A DNA stretch of 64,000 bases, from NCBI RefSeq assembly GCF_040581415.1, contig NZ_CP114014.1, forward strand, positions 62,001-126,000, written 5' to 3'. The translations under genes were made by a program, and so were the position numbers. The notes below the pieces were generated by a model. It was not told the origin of the DNA. It ran no database searches and saw nothing but the letters and a program-made list of their open reading frames with translations. Below are positions 32,451-41,476 of the stretch, one piece after another (positions within the stretch are counted from its first letter, which is position 1; each line of letters opens with the position of its first letter). The stretch comes from Paraconexibacter sp040581415. GTDB lineage: Bacteria > Actinomycetota > Thermoleophilia > Solirubrobacterales > Solirubrobacteraceae.

Positions 32451-33095
32451 TCAGCCCTGCGGGAACCAGCGCGCGCGGAAGGCCGCGTCCGCCCGTGTGT
32501 ACGCGTCGACGTCCCCGAAGCCGCCCTTCGTGTGGTGGATCAGCGGCAGCTGCTCCACCCAGACCTCCCGCCCCGCCGCCCGCGCGGCGAAGCACAGCTC
32601 GGCGTCGTAGCCGTGGAAGCCGGGGACGGCCACCGCGGAGCCGTAGCGGAGCGAGTCGATCGTCCACGGCGAGAGGACCATCAGCAGCCCGTCGACGCTG
32701 TCGACCGGGCACGGGTGCCGCCCGAAGTCGACGGTCCCGCGCGTCTCGACGACGTGGCCCGCGCCCTCGCCCTCCCACCACGCGAGCGACCGCACGTCCG
32801 TCGCGCCGACCGCTCCGATGACCGCGGCCGCCGGCGACGCGTCCAAGCGGGCGCGGACGGTGGAGCAGAACGCGGGGTCCAGCAACTCCACGTCCTCGTG
32901 CATCAGCACGAGCGCCTCGACGTCCGGCAGCGCGGCGGTCGCGTCGAGGATCTCGTCGTAGGCCGCGAAGATCGACCCCTGATCCGCCGTCGCCTGGATC
33001 AGGACGCTGTCCGGCTCCGCGCACACGCGCAGGCCGGGCAGCGCGCGCGAGCGATAGGTGGCCTCGGAGCCGACGCAGCTGGCAAACACGAACAT
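32451..33095 (-). CDS. Glycosyltransferase, GT2-like (StrF-like domain)
   Basis: 214 residues from ATG 33095; longer in-frame starts exist upstream but give an unusual leader. LVLMHEDVELLDPAF is the typical metal-site region of the StrF-like glycosyltransferase family, and FHGYDAELCFAARAAG resembles its acceptor segment. Donor and acceptor unknown. Confidence 0.75.
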   Translation of the reverse strand: MFVFASCVGSEATYRSRALPGLRVCAEPDSVLIQATADQGSIFAAYDEILDATAALPDVEALVLMHEDVELLDPAFCSTVRARLDASPAAAVIGAVGATDVRSLAWWEGEGAGHVVETRGTVDFGRHPCPVDSVDGLLMVLSPWTIDSLRYGSAVAVPGFHGYDAELCFAARAAGREVWVEQLPLIHHTKGGFGDVDAYTRADAAFRARWFPQG

Positions 33096-33170
33096 CGCCC
33101 CCGGGTGGTCGGCGCGCAGGCCGGACCCTTGAACACCTGCCGGCGCGCCCATCAGAGGGTTGCAGCGCGC

Positions 33171-33176
33171 TACGCT
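33171..33176 (+). promoter_or_regulatory. -10 box (TACGCT) of the HxlR gene
   Basis: TACGCT ends 10 bases before ATG 33187, in the divergent gap with the glycosyltransferase on the other strand. Confidence 0.35.
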
Positions 33177-33186
33177 CCATCTCGGA

Positions 33187-33648
33187 ATGGATGGGATCGC
33201 TGCCAGCACCTACCAGTGCTCCGTCGCCCGCACCGTCGAGGTCGTCGGTGAGCGGTGGACGATGCTGATCCTGCGCGAGGCGTTCCTCGGCGTGAAGCGC
33301 TTCGACCACATCCAGCGGGACCTCGGCATCGCGCGCAACATCCTCAGCGACCGGCTTGGCAAGCTCGTCGACCAGGGGATCCTCGAGAAGCGCCGTTACT
33401 CCGAGCGGCCACCGCGCTTCGAGTACCGCCTGACCGCCAAGGGCCGCGATCTCTATCCGATCGTCGTCACGCTGATGCAGTGGGGCGACAAGTACACCGC
33501 CCCGGACGGCGCCCCGGTCGAGCTGACGCACATCGAGTGCGGCCAGATCACCCAGCCGCAGCTCACGTGCGACTGCTGCGGCAAGCCGGTCCACGCGCTG
33601 AACGTGCGCCCGGTCGCCGGTCCCGGGCTGCGCGCCGACGCCGCCTGA
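33187..33648 (+). CDS. HxlR-family transcriptional regulator
   Basis: 153 residues. Winged helix-turn-helix of the HxlR type: CSVARTVEVVGERWTMLILRE, FDHIQRDLGIARNILSDRLG, YSERPPRFEYRLTAKG. The C-terminus has HIECG and CDCCGK, a four-cysteine cluster seen in some HxlR proteins that could bind metal or sense thiol stress. It is divergent from the StrF-like gene and precedes the MshEN-synthase operon; either may be its target. Confidence 0.9.
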   Translation: MDGIAASTYQCSVARTVEVVGERWTMLILREAFLGVKRFDHIQRDLGIARNILSDRLGKLVDQGILEKRRYSERPPRFEYRLTAKGRDLYPIVVTLMQWGDKYTAPDGAPVELTHIECGQITQPQLTCDCCGKPVHALNVRPVAGPGLRADAA

Positions 33649-33691
33649 AGCACGCCGGCGGTCGGGGAGCTGACCGGTCGCGCTGCAGCCT

Positions 33692-33705
33692 CGTGACCAG
33701 TCACG
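33692..33705. promoter_or_regulatory. Palindrome CGTGAC-CA-GTCACG upstream of the synthase operon
   Basis: A perfect 6-bp inverted repeat with a 2-base centre, 32 bases before a TACGGT -10-like box (33737-33742). The surrounding bases are unusually A/T-rich for this genome. A regulator site for the operon beginning at 33778 is likely; the adjacent HxlR protein is one candidate. Confidence 0.45.
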
Positions 33706-33777
33706 CGTTTGTATCGAAAATAGAGCGAGTTACTGCTACGGTGCGGCGCTCTTTGTGCATGGACGCACCCACGCAGC

Positions 33778-36534
33778 TTGAGCCCCTCCGACGACACCCC
33801 CACAGCAGGTCCGCGGTCCCCTCGGCCGCGGGGTGTCCCGGCCGTGCGGCGGCCGATCGGTCCTGGGGTCACCGGCAAGGGAACGGGGATCGTGCTGACC
33901 CCGGTCGCGCTCGACGACCTGCGGCGCGTCGGCGGCCTGCTGGAGACCGAGATCGAGCGGACCGCGCGCGAGCAGGGGCGCGGCCAGCGGGCCCCGGTCC
34001 ACCACGTCGCCCGGCCCCACGGCTCTCCCGTCCGCCGGCCGATCGGCGCCGGTGCCGTGGCCAAGCCCGGCGGCTGGCTACCGCCGCGCCGGCCGGTCCA
34101 CCGCCCCGAGCCGCCCCGGGGGTCCGGCGCGCTCGACCTCTTCGGCTCGGGGTTCTGCCGCGAGCTCGGGGTGCTGCCGCTGTCGGTCCGCGACGGAGTC
34201 GTGACGGTCGGCCTGGCCGACCTCGGCGACGAGTCCGCCCGCGCGGCCGTCGCGCGGATCGCCGACGGCGCCGGGCTCGGGGCCCGGTTCATCCAGCTCG
34301 GCGCGACCGAGCTGCAGGTCGCCCTCGACCGCCTCGTCCCGCCGGTCTCGTTCGAAGCGCCACCGTCCCCGACGGCGACGCCGACCGCGCCGGAGGTCGA
34401 CGAGCCGCCCACGTTCCACACCGAGCCGCCGGTGCCGTCGCCCGGTCCGCGGGCGCCGAAGCGGCTGGTCGTCGTCCCGCCGATCGAGGCAGGGCTCGAG
34501 GGCCTCGTGGTCGAGGACCCGCCCGCCTTCGACGCGCCCACGGAGCCGTCGGCGATCCCCACGCCCCCCGGCGACGCGGTGGACGACGCCGCGACCGCCG
34601 GACCGCCCCCGAGCTTCGTGCCCGCGCCGTCGCCGGCCGTCGAGGAGTCCATAGAGGTCGAGGTCGACGAGGCGCCCGAGGACGACGTCCCTGCGAGCGC
34701 CCTCGGCCAGCAACTCGTGGCCGGCGGCCAGCTGGCGAAGGCGGACCTCGCGGCGGCGCTCACCGAGCAGGAGCGGACCGGCGACTACCTCGGGCACATC
34801 CTCACGCACTCGGGGCTCGTCGACGAGCTCGAGATCGGCGCGGTCCTGGCCCGGCAGGCCGGCCTGGCCCTCGTCGACATCGAGTCGATCGAGGTCGACG
34901 AGGACCTGGTCCGGCTCGTGCCCCACGAGCTCGCGCTCCGGCACCTCGCGATGCCGTACCGCCGGGTCGAGGACGGCCGTGTCCTCGTGGCGACCGCCGA
35001 CCCGGACAACATCGCCGGCCTCGAGCTGGTCGAGGAGTACGTCGGCCACCCGATCGCGATCGTCGTCGCCACCGACACGGGCATCGACAACGTCCTGCAG
35101 CGGATCCACAGTGCCGACCACATCGAGACGGCGATCGCGCAGCTGCGGTCCTCGCGCCCGGAGGAGTCGGCGTTCAAGGTGATCTCGACGGGCCAGAAGC
35201 GCTTCGGCATCGCGGTCCTCGCGCTGGGGCTCCTGTCGTTCGTGCTGTCGCCGATCCTCGCGTTCGTGGTGTTCAACCTCGCCGCGAGCTTCTTCTACCT
35301 CGGCTTCTCCTTCTACAAGCTGCTGCTGGCCTACAACTCGCTCGGCCACGACAACGAGAAGCACATCAGCAAGGAGCAGCTCGACGCGCTCGACGACTCC
35401 GACCTGCCGGTCTTCACGATCCTGATGCCGATGTACCGCGAGGCGGAGGTCGTCCCCAAGCTCGTCAACGGCATCGCAAAGCTCGACTACCCGCGGACGA
35501 AGCTCGACATCAAGCTGCTGCTCGAGGAGGACGACGACGAGACGCTGCCGGCGATCGAGAAGCTGAACCTGCCGCCGCACTTCCGCGTCGTGATCGTCCC
35601 CGACGCGCTGCCGAAGACCAAGCCGAAGGCGTGCAACTACGGCCTGCTGATGGCCCGCGGTGACATCACGGTCATCTACGACGCCGAGGACGAGCCCGAC
35701 CCGGACCAGCTCAAGAAGGTGGTCGTCGCGTTCAAGCAGTCCGACCCGGCGACGGTCTGCATCCAGTGCAAGCTCAACTACTACAACCGCACGCAGAACC
35801 TGCTCACGCGCTGGTTCACGACCGAGTACTCGATGTGGTTCGACGTGTTCCTGCCGGGCCTCGACGCACAGGACGCGCCGATCCCGCTCGGTGGCACCTC
35901 GAACCACTTCATCACCGACGAACTGCGTCGCCTGGGCGCCTGGGATCCGCACAACGTCGCCGAGGACGCCGACCTCGGCATCCGGCTGAACAAGGCGGGC
36001 TGGCGCACCGCGGTCGTCGACTCGACGACCTACGAGGAGGCCAACCCCGATCTGCACAACTGGATCCGCCAGCGCTCGCGCTGGGTGAAGGGCTACCTGC
36101 AGACGTACCTGGTGCACATGCGCCACCCGTTCCAGCTCTGGCGCGCGATCGGGACCAAGCGCTTCCTGTCCTTCCAGCTGACCGTCGGCGGGACCGCGTT
36201 CGGGTTCCTGCTGAACCCCGTCTACTGGGGCCTGACGACGCTCTGGCTGCTGACCGAGGCGGGCCTCATCCGCCAGCTGTTCCCAGGGGTCGTCTACTAC
36301 CTGGCGGCATCGGGGCTGTTCGTCGGCAACTTCGTCTTCACGTACCTCAACGCGGCCGGCTCGATGCGCCGCGGCTACTTCGACCTCGTCAAGTTCGCGC
36401 TGTTCTCGCCCGTCTACTGGGCGCTCATGAGCTGGGCGGCGTGGAAGGGCGCCATCCAGCTCATCACGAACCCGCACTACTGGGAGAAGACGATCCACGG
36501 CCTCGCCGAGCGCAGCGAGGACCATCCCGAATGA
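33778..36534 (+). CDS. MshEN-domain (c-di-GMP-type) processive GT2 polysaccharide synthase
   Basis: 918 residues if started at TTG 33778, the first start-like codon after the in-frame stop at 33721; GTGs at 33844 and 33892 are alternatives. Residues about 110-185 resemble a GspE/MshE N-terminal fold. Residues 308-360 hold two 24-residue MshEN motifs (308-331 and 337-360) with the exact 5-residue spacer. The Arg that usually precedes LG is Ala308 and Tyr337. Two membrane helices (about 480-515), a GT2 domain with D635-A-E-D, EDAD, Q765-x-x-R-W769 and further membrane helices follow, as in NfrB/BcsA-like synthases. It likely makes or starts an exopolysaccharide under c-di-GMP control. Confidence 0.85.
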   Translation: MSPSDDTPTAGPRSPRPRGVPAVRRPIGPGVTGKGTGIVLTPVALDDLRRVGGLLETEIERTAREQGRGQRAPVHHVARPHGSPVRRPIGAGAVAKPGGWLPPRRPVHRPEPPRGSGALDLFGSGFCRELGVLPLSVRDGVVTVGLADLGDESARAAVARIADGAGLGARFIQLGATELQVALDRLVPPVSFEAPPSPTATPTAPEVDEPPTFHTEPPVPSPGPRAPKRLVVVPPIEAGLEGLVVEDPPAFDAPTEPSAIPTPPGDAVDDAATAGPPPSFVPAPSPAVEESIEVEVDEAPEDDVPASALGQQLVAGGQLAKADLAAALTEQERTGDYLGHILTHSGLVDELEIGAVLARQAGLALVDIESIEVDEDLVRLVPHELALRHLAMPYRRVEDGRVLVATADPDNIAGLELVEEYVGHPIAIVVATDTGIDNVLQRIHSADHIETAIAQLRSSRPEESAFKVISTGQKRFGIAVLALGLLSFVLSPILAFVVFNLAASFFYLGFSFYKLLLAYNSLGHDNEKHISKEQLDALDDSDLPVFTILMPMYREAEVVPKLVNGIAKLDYPRTKLDIKLLLEEDDDETLPAIEKLNLPPHFRVVIVPDALPKTKPKACNYGLLMARGDITVIYDAEDEPDPDQLKKVVVAFKQSDPATVCIQCKLNYYNRTQNLLTRWFTTEYSMWFDVFLPGLDAQDAPIPLGGTSNHFITDELRRLGAWDPHNVAEDADLGIRLNKAGWRTAVVDSTTYEEANPDLHNWIRQRSRWVKGYLQTYLVHMRHPFQLWRAIGTKRFLSFQLTVGGTAFGFLLNPVYWGLTTLWLLTEAGLIRQLFPGVVYYLAASGLFVGNFVFTYLNAAGSMRRGYFDLVKFALFSPVYWALMSWAAWKGAIQLITNPHYWEKTIHGLAERSEDHPE

Positions 36535-38345
36535 GTACCGTCGTCCCCCCGGACGAGGTCGTCGTCCGCAAGGGGCTTCCGGGGAAGATCCCGGCCCGGG
36601 TCGCCCGTGACCACCGGCACAACCGCCTGCGGCTGCGTCGCCCGCGGATCAAGGCCCGCACGTACGAGTCCGTCGGCCTCTTCGTGCTGCTCTACGGGGT
36701 CTACCTCGCACTCGGGTACCGGGTCGTCTACCAGCAGCACCTCGTCGTGTTCGATGCGACGGCGCGGCTTGCCCACGGGTACTTCGTGTGGTGGAACAAC
36801 CCGCCGAAGCTCGCGGCGATCGGCTTCATCTGGGCGCCCCTGTCGACGCTCGTGTTCCTGCCGTTCACGCTGGTCAAGCCGCTCGCCACCTCGCTGATGG
36901 CGCTGCCGGCGACATCAGGCTTCTGGATGGCGCTGATGTTCGTCACGTTCCTGAGCCTGATGCGGTTTCTCGGCCTCAGCGCGCTGCAGCGCTGGGTGAT
37001 CATCCTGCTCGTCGCGCTCAACCCGATGATGCTGTTCTACGCGATCAACGGCATGAGCGAGGCCCCGTTCATGGCCTTGACCGCGATCGGCGTGAGCTAC
37101 TTCGTGCGCTGGCACATGACGCGCGAGCCGCACCACCTCAGCATCTGCGCCATGGGCCTGACGATGGCCGCGCTGTGCCGCTACGAGCTGCTCGTCTTCG
37201 CGCTGATCGTCGCGGTCGCCATCCCGGTGACGCTGTTCGTCCGGCGGCGATCGCAGGACGAGATCGAGGGCAGCATCCTCGCCTACGTCGGGCCGCTGTT
37301 CTACGGCATCGGCCTGTGGTGCTTCTTCAACTTCCTGATCCTCGGCGACCCGATCTACTGGTTCCGCAAGCAGTTCCTCGGGGGGACGACCGACTCGATC
37401 ACCCCGGGTGCCAGCGGCATGATCGGCGACTCCGGGCAGACCGGCTCGGACGGCACCGCATCCGTCAACCGCGCGCTGACGCCGTTCGACATCATCGAGA
37501 AGGTCGTCGACGTCAACCTGCGGCTGTTCCCGCTCGTGCTCGTCCTGATGCCGTTCCTGCTCCTCTACTGGTGGCGGCGGCGGGACTCGCTCGCGTTCTG
37601 GCTCATCGCGCTGCTCGGCGCCAACGCGGCCACGAGCGCGCTGCTGATCTTCCGCAGCGACACCGTCGCGCTCCTGCAGCTGCGCTACAACATGCGCGAC
37701 ATCCCGGTCGCCATCATCGCGGGCGCCTGGCTCATCTCGCGGGCGCGACCCGGTCAGGTCCGCAACGGGGCTTTCGCGGCCTTCGCGGCGATGCTGGCGA
37801 TCTCGATCCCGCTCACGTGGCAGACGATGGAGACCTACCCGTTCCAGTACCTGGAGCGGACGTTCATCGCCGCGCTGGAGACCGGAGAGGACCAGGAGAA
37901 CAGCGGCACCCGCGGCCAGTACACCGTCGGCAACCGCGACGACAAGGAGATGGCCACCTACATCCGCAGGTACGTGCCGGAGAAGCGGGCGAGCATCCTG
38001 ACCGACGACGGCCAGACCTTCGGCGTGATGCTCGAGACCGGCCGGCCGCAGATCTTCCGCGACCGCATCGACCAGGGCGACTCGAAGTGGATCATCCCGC
38101 TCGAGAAGCCATGGAATCGCGTGCGGTACATCCTCGTCGGTCGCTATCCCCGGTCGCCGTTCGCGATCCAGGACGAGGTCGAGGTGCGGTACCCGGGCCT
38201 CGGCGGCCTGGTCGGGCTGACCGCCATCCACGCGAACGACCACTACGTGCTGCTGCGGGTGGCCCGTCGTAAGCCGCTCAACCCCCAGACGCGCTTCGAC
38301 TCGGTCCTGAACAAGGTCCGCGGCGAGTCACCGCCCCGCCTGTGA
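36531..38345 (+). CDS. Polytopic GT-C-like membrane glycosyltransferase
   Basis: 604 residues, overlapping the synthase by 4 bases (ATGA). A basic N-terminus is followed by about eleven membrane helices and a soluble C-terminal domain (about 430-604). The first extracytoplasmic loop and YAINGMSEAPFMALTAIG recall GT-C enzymes that use polyprenyl-phosphate sugars, but no DxD/ExD motif can be assigned with certainty. Co-translation with the synthase suggests it adds sugars to, or helps export, the same glycan. Confidence 0.7.
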   Translation: MSTVVPPDEVVVRKGLPGKIPARVARDHRHNRLRLRRPRIKARTYESVGLFVLLYGVYLALGYRVVYQQHLVVFDATARLAHGYFVWWNNPPKLAAIGFIWAPLSTLVFLPFTLVKPLATSLMALPATSGFWMALMFVTFLSLMRFLGLSALQRWVIILLVALNPMMLFYAINGMSEAPFMALTAIGVSYFVRWHMTREPHHLSICAMGLTMAALCRYELLVFALIVAVAIPVTLFVRRRSQDEIEGSILAYVGPLFYGIGLWCFFNFLILGDPIYWFRKQFLGGTTDSITPGASGMIGDSGQTGSDGTASVNRALTPFDIIEKVVDVNLRLFPLVLVLMPFLLLYWWRRRDSLAFWLIALLGANAATSALLIFRSDTVALLQLRYNMRDIPVAIIAGAWLISRARPGQVRNGAFAAFAAMLAISIPLTWQTMETYPFQYLERTFIAALETGEDQENSGTRGQYTVGNRDDKEMATYIRRYVPEKRASILTDDGQTFGVMLETGRPQIFRDRIDQGDSKWIIPLEKPWNRVRYILVGRYPRSPFAIQDEVEVRYPGLGGLVGLTAIHANDHYVLLRVARRKPLNPQTRFDSVLNKVRGESPPRL

Positions 38346-38920
38346 GCGGGTCCGGGCTCACGCGGCGGGCGCTGCTCGTCGCCGGCGCCGGCACGGGCGC
38401 TGCGCTGCTGAGCGGCTGCGAGGACGACGTGCCGGTCGGGTCCGCGACGGCGAACGACGAGGCGGCGCTGCTGCGCGACCTGGTAGTCGTCGAGCAGGCC
38501 CAGGTGGTCGTCTACGAGGCCGCCGCACGCCGCGCCGGCGGCGCGGCACGCCGGCGCTGGACCGCCCAGGCGCAGATCGAGCGCGAGCACCTGCGCGCGA
38601 TCGGCGACGTGCTCTACCGCCTCGGCGCCCGTGCCCCGAAGGTCGTCACCGGCACGCCGGACCTGCCGCGGCGCGACAGCGAGCTGCTCGGCTACCTCGC
38701 CGACCTCGAGGAGCGCTCCGCGGCGGCGTGGCGCAGCGTCATCCCGCGGGTCTCGCAGGACATCGTGCGCATCGCGTGCGTGTCGATCATGGGCGTCGAG
38801 ATCCGGCAGGCCGTGTGGCTTCGCGTCGCCGCGGGGCAGGCGGCGCCGGCGGTCGCCCCGCCGCCGCAAGCGCTGGCCGATGTCCTGGCCGCCGTCCGCG
38901 ACACGGCCCGCCTCGCATGA
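38342..38920 (+). CDS. Ferritin-like lipoprotein with twin-arginine signal
   Basis: 192 residues from GTG 38342, overlapping the previous gene (GTGA). Residues 1-26 combine a twin-arginine motif (LTRRALLVAG) with a lipobox (LLSGC26), so the protein should be folded in the cytoplasm, exported by Tat and lipid-anchored. The rest is a four-helix ferritin-like bundle: E51, Y58-E59, E80-R-E-H83 and, in helix 4, E153-x-x-Q156 where H is usual. Metal binding at one site may be altered. Function unknown. Confidence 0.78.
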   Translation: MSGSGLTRRALLVAGAGTGAALLSGCEDDVPVGSATANDEAALLRDLVVVEQAQVVVYEAAARRAGGAARRRWTAQAQIEREHLRAIGDVLYRLGARAPKVVTGTPDLPRRDSELLGYLADLEERSAAAWRSVIPRVSQDIVRIACVSIMGVEIRQAVWLRVAAGQAAPAVAPPPQALADVLAAVRDTARLA

Positions 38921-39501
38921 ACGACGTGATCGGGCGACGCACGCTCCTGCGCACGGCAGGCGCCGCGGGGCTGGCGGCGCTGACCGCGCCCGCGGTCGCC
39001 CGGGCGCAGACCGCCCCGCGCGGCGAGCCGGCGACCCCCGGGGACCGGGCGATCCTGAAGTACATGTTCGACGCCGAGTACATCCAGGTCGCGCTCTACA
39101 CCCACGCGCTCACGCTGGAGCTCGACCCGCAGGTGGCGGCGTTCGCCCGTGCCGCCCTGGCCCGGCATCGCGTGCACGTGCGGACGCTGAGGGCCGTCAA
39201 CATCGACGCGGACGTCGTCGTCAACCGGTCCACGGTGTTCGAGTTCGGCGAGCAGGACCAGCAGGGCTTCCTGCTCAACGCCAAGCGGATCGAGAACGCC
39301 GCCGCGGCCGGTGCCGGGACGGCGGTCACGCTGATCGAGGACCAGCAGCGCCTGGAGCCGCTGCTCGTGATCCTGACCGACGAGCTGGCGCACGCCGGGT
39401 CGGTGGCGCGGCTCCTCGGGGAGCCGGCCGCCGAGGCCGGGCCGTTCGACGACCCGCAGCCCCTGGCGGCGATGCGCCTGATCCTGACGTCCGCGAACTG
39501 A
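38917..39501 (+). CDS. Secreted ferritin-like protein (Tat)
   Basis: 194 residues, overlapping the previous gene by 4 bases. A Tat-type signal (IGRRTLLRTAGAAGLAALTA, ending AVARA) precedes a ferritin-like bundle with E54 and Y61 in helix 1, H84 and H87 in helix 2 (where E-x-x-H is usual) and D155-E156-x-x-H159 in helix 4. It is a paralogue-like partner of the preceding lipoprotein. Tandem pairs of this kind occur in Actinomycetota without known function. Confidence 0.78.
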   Translation: MNDVIGRRTLLRTAGAAGLAALTAPAVARAQTAPRGEPATPGDRAILKYMFDAEYIQVALYTHALTLELDPQVAAFARAALARHRVHVRTLRAVNIDADVVVNRSTVFEFGEQDQQGFLLNAKRIENAAAAGAGTAVTLIEDQQRLEPLLVILTDELAHAGSVARLLGEPAAEAGPFDDPQPLAAMRLILTSAN

Positions 39502-39529
39502 CGGGCGCGGAGCGCCGGGGCGCAGCGAT

Positions 39530-39535
39530 TACACT
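39530..39535 (+). promoter_or_regulatory. Leaderless-type -10 box (TACACT)
   Basis: TACACT ends 7 bases before GTG 39543. It would let the last three sugar genes be transcribed apart from the synthase block. Confidence 0.4.
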
Positions 39536-39542
39536 GCGGCCG

Positions 39543-40496
39543 GTGTCGTCCGCCCCTGCGCCGCGCATCAGCGCGATCGTCCCCCTGATCGCGCTGAACG
39601 ACTACGGGCGGCGCTGCATCGAGGCGCTTCTCCGCCACGACGGCGTCGAGGTGGTCCTGATCCCTGACGAGCGCCCGGACGACCTGGATCCGCGCGTGGT
39701 CTGCGTGCCCTCTGGCACTGCGAACACGTCGGTCAAGCGCCAGCTCGGCGTCGAGGCCGCCCGCGGCGAGTACGTCGCCCTCATCGACGACGACGCCCTG
39801 CCGGCGGGCGGCTGGCCCGAGGTCGCGATCACCACGCTTGCGGACCCGACGATCGGGGCCGTCGCCGGGCCGTCCCTGACGCCGGACGACGAGCCGTTCC
39901 TCGGACAGCTCTCGTTCCGCGTCTTCGCCTCCCCGCTGGTCAGCGGCCCGCACCGCTGGCGCTACTCCCAGGTGGCTGCTCGCGACGTCGACGACGCGCC
40001 GTCCGTGAACCTCGTCATGCGACGCGCGGACGCACTCGCCGTCCGCCTGGACACGCCGTGGGCGTTCGGCGAGGACACCGTCCTCTGCGAGCGGATCATC
40101 CGGCAGGGCTGGCGGATCCGCTACACCCCGGAGCTCGTCGTGCTGCACTCGCGGCGGCCGCTCTGGCGGGGCCACCTGCGCCAGCTCTACCGCTGGTCTC
40201 GCCGCCGCGGGGCGTTCGCCCGGGCAGGCGGCCTGAACTCCCTGCAGCCCTCCTACTTCGCGCCGACGGCGCTGCTGCTCGGCGTCCTCTCCCGGCCGGT
40301 GCTGCCGCGGCCCCTGCGTCCGCTCTGGACGCTCGGGGCGACGGGCTACGTGGCGACCTGCGTCGCGGCCGGTTACGACCGCCGCCCCGCCCGCTGGTGG
40401 CGGATCGCCGGCGGCATCATGGCGACGCACGTCGTCTACGGGGTCGGCTTCGCGCTGTCGATGCTCGGGCGCAGGCTGCCCGAGGAGGACGCGTGA
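39543..40496 (+). CDS. Glycosyltransferase family 2
   Basis: 317 residues from GTG 39543. GT2 start ISAIVPLIALNDYGRRCIEA, metal motif LIDDDALP, and FGEDTVLCERIIRQGWRI for the acceptor side. A C-terminal hydrophobic stretch (about 250-305) suggests membrane attachment by one or two helices. Overlaps the next gene (GTGA). Confidence 0.85.
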   Translation: MSSAPAPRISAIVPLIALNDYGRRCIEALLRHDGVEVVLIPDERPDDLDPRVVCVPSGTANTSVKRQLGVEAARGEYVALIDDDALPAGGWPEVAITTLADPTIGAVAGPSLTPDDEPFLGQLSFRVFASPLVSGPHRWRYSQVAARDVDDAPSVNLVMRRADALAVRLDTPWAFGEDTVLCERIIRQGWRIRYTPELVVLHSRRPLWRGHLRQLYRWSRRRGAFARAGGLNSLQPSYFAPTALLLGVLSRPVLPRPLRPLWTLGATGYVATCVAAGYDRRPARWWRIAGGIMATHVVYGVGFALSMLGRRLPEEDA

Positions 40497-41476
40497 CGCG
40501 ACGCCCGTCGGTGACGGTCGTGGTCCCCGTCAAGGACTCCGGGCATGTGGTGCGCGGCGCGCTGGACAGCCTCGCCGCGCAGGACTACGACGGTGCGGTC
40601 AACATCCTGCTGGTCGACGGCGGATCGCGCGACGACGTGGCCGCGGTCGCCCGCGCCTACTCGGCCACTGTCCTCGCGAATCCGGCGGGCAACGAGGAGG
40701 CCGGCCGCGCGGTCGGGGTCGCGGCGGCGACGGGCGAGCTCATCCTGCTGCTCGACGCCGACGACGTCCTGCCCGCCACGGACTGGCTCGGCCGCCTCGG
40801 CCGCGCGCTCGACCTGGCGCCGGACGTCGTCGCCGCCGACTGCCTGTTCCACGAGCACCGTCGCGAGGACCCGCCCGTGGTCCGGGTCTGCGCGCTCATG
40901 GGCGGCAGCGACCCGCTCGCCGTCGAGCTCGGCTGGGCCGACCGCTGGGCCTGGCACCTGGATCGGTGGACCGGCATGCCGATCCTCGAGGAGGAGCGCC
41001 ACGGCGACGTGCTGCTCATCCGGATCGACCCGGAGCGACCACCGCCGATGGGGTCCAACGGCTTCCTCGTCCGCCGCGACGCGCTGCTGCAGACCGGCTA
41101 CGCGCCGTCGTTCATCCACTCCGACTGCGTGGGCGACCTCGCCGCCTTGGGCCACCGCTTCGCCCGCGTGGAGCAGGGCGTCGTCCACCTCTACGCCGAG
41201 GACCTCCGCACGTACTGGCGCAAGGCGAACCGGCGTGCGCGCCGCTCGATGCGGGGCGACCCGGTGCAGCGCCGCGGGTACCGCCCGAGCCTGCTGGTCA
41301 CCGGTCGTCAGGCGCTGTTCTCGGCGACGCTGGTCGGCCCCGCCGTCCTCGCCGCGCGCGGCTACCGCGCGCGCCCGGACCCGGCCTGGGCCCTGTACCC
41401 GTTGCTGAGCCTGCTCACCGTCGCCGCCTACGTGCGCGCGCGGCTGTTCGTCGTGCGGGAACGCCTCGCGCGATGA
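40493..41476 (+). CDS. Glycosyltransferase family 2
   Basis: 327 residues from GTG 40493. SVTVVVPVKDSGHVVRGALD, LLVDGGSRDD and the metal motif LLDADDVLP are standard GT2 features. The C-terminal 60 residues hold one or two membrane helices. It is coupled on both sides by 4-base overlaps. Confidence 0.88.
   Translation: MTRRPSVTVVVPVKDSGHVVRGALDSLAAQDYDGAVNILLVDGGSRDDVAAVARAYSATVLANPAGNEEAGRAVGVAAATGELILLLDADDVLPATDWLGRLGRALDLAPDVVAADCLFHEHRREDPPVVRVCALMGGSDPLAVELGWADRWAWHLDRWTGMPILEEERHGDVLLIRIDPERPPPMGSNGFLVRRDALLQTGYAPSFIHSDCVGDLAALGHRFARVEQGVVHLYAEDLRTYWRKANRRARRSMRGDPVQRRGYRPSLLVTGRQALFSATLVGPAVLAARGYRARPDPAWALYPLLSLLTVAAYVRARLFVVRERLAR

Noticed and set aside
33649..33777. c-di-GMP riboswitch ahead of the MshEN synthase
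   Set aside because: No match to the conserved c-di-GMP-I or -II core; only a short palindrome and a GGTGCG/CGCACC pairing are visible.
33255..35663. Very long second + strand frame across the HxlR and synthase genes
   Set aside because: Arg/Gly/Pro-rich product typical of a wrong frame in GC-rich DNA; the other frames give clear HxlR and GT2 proteins.
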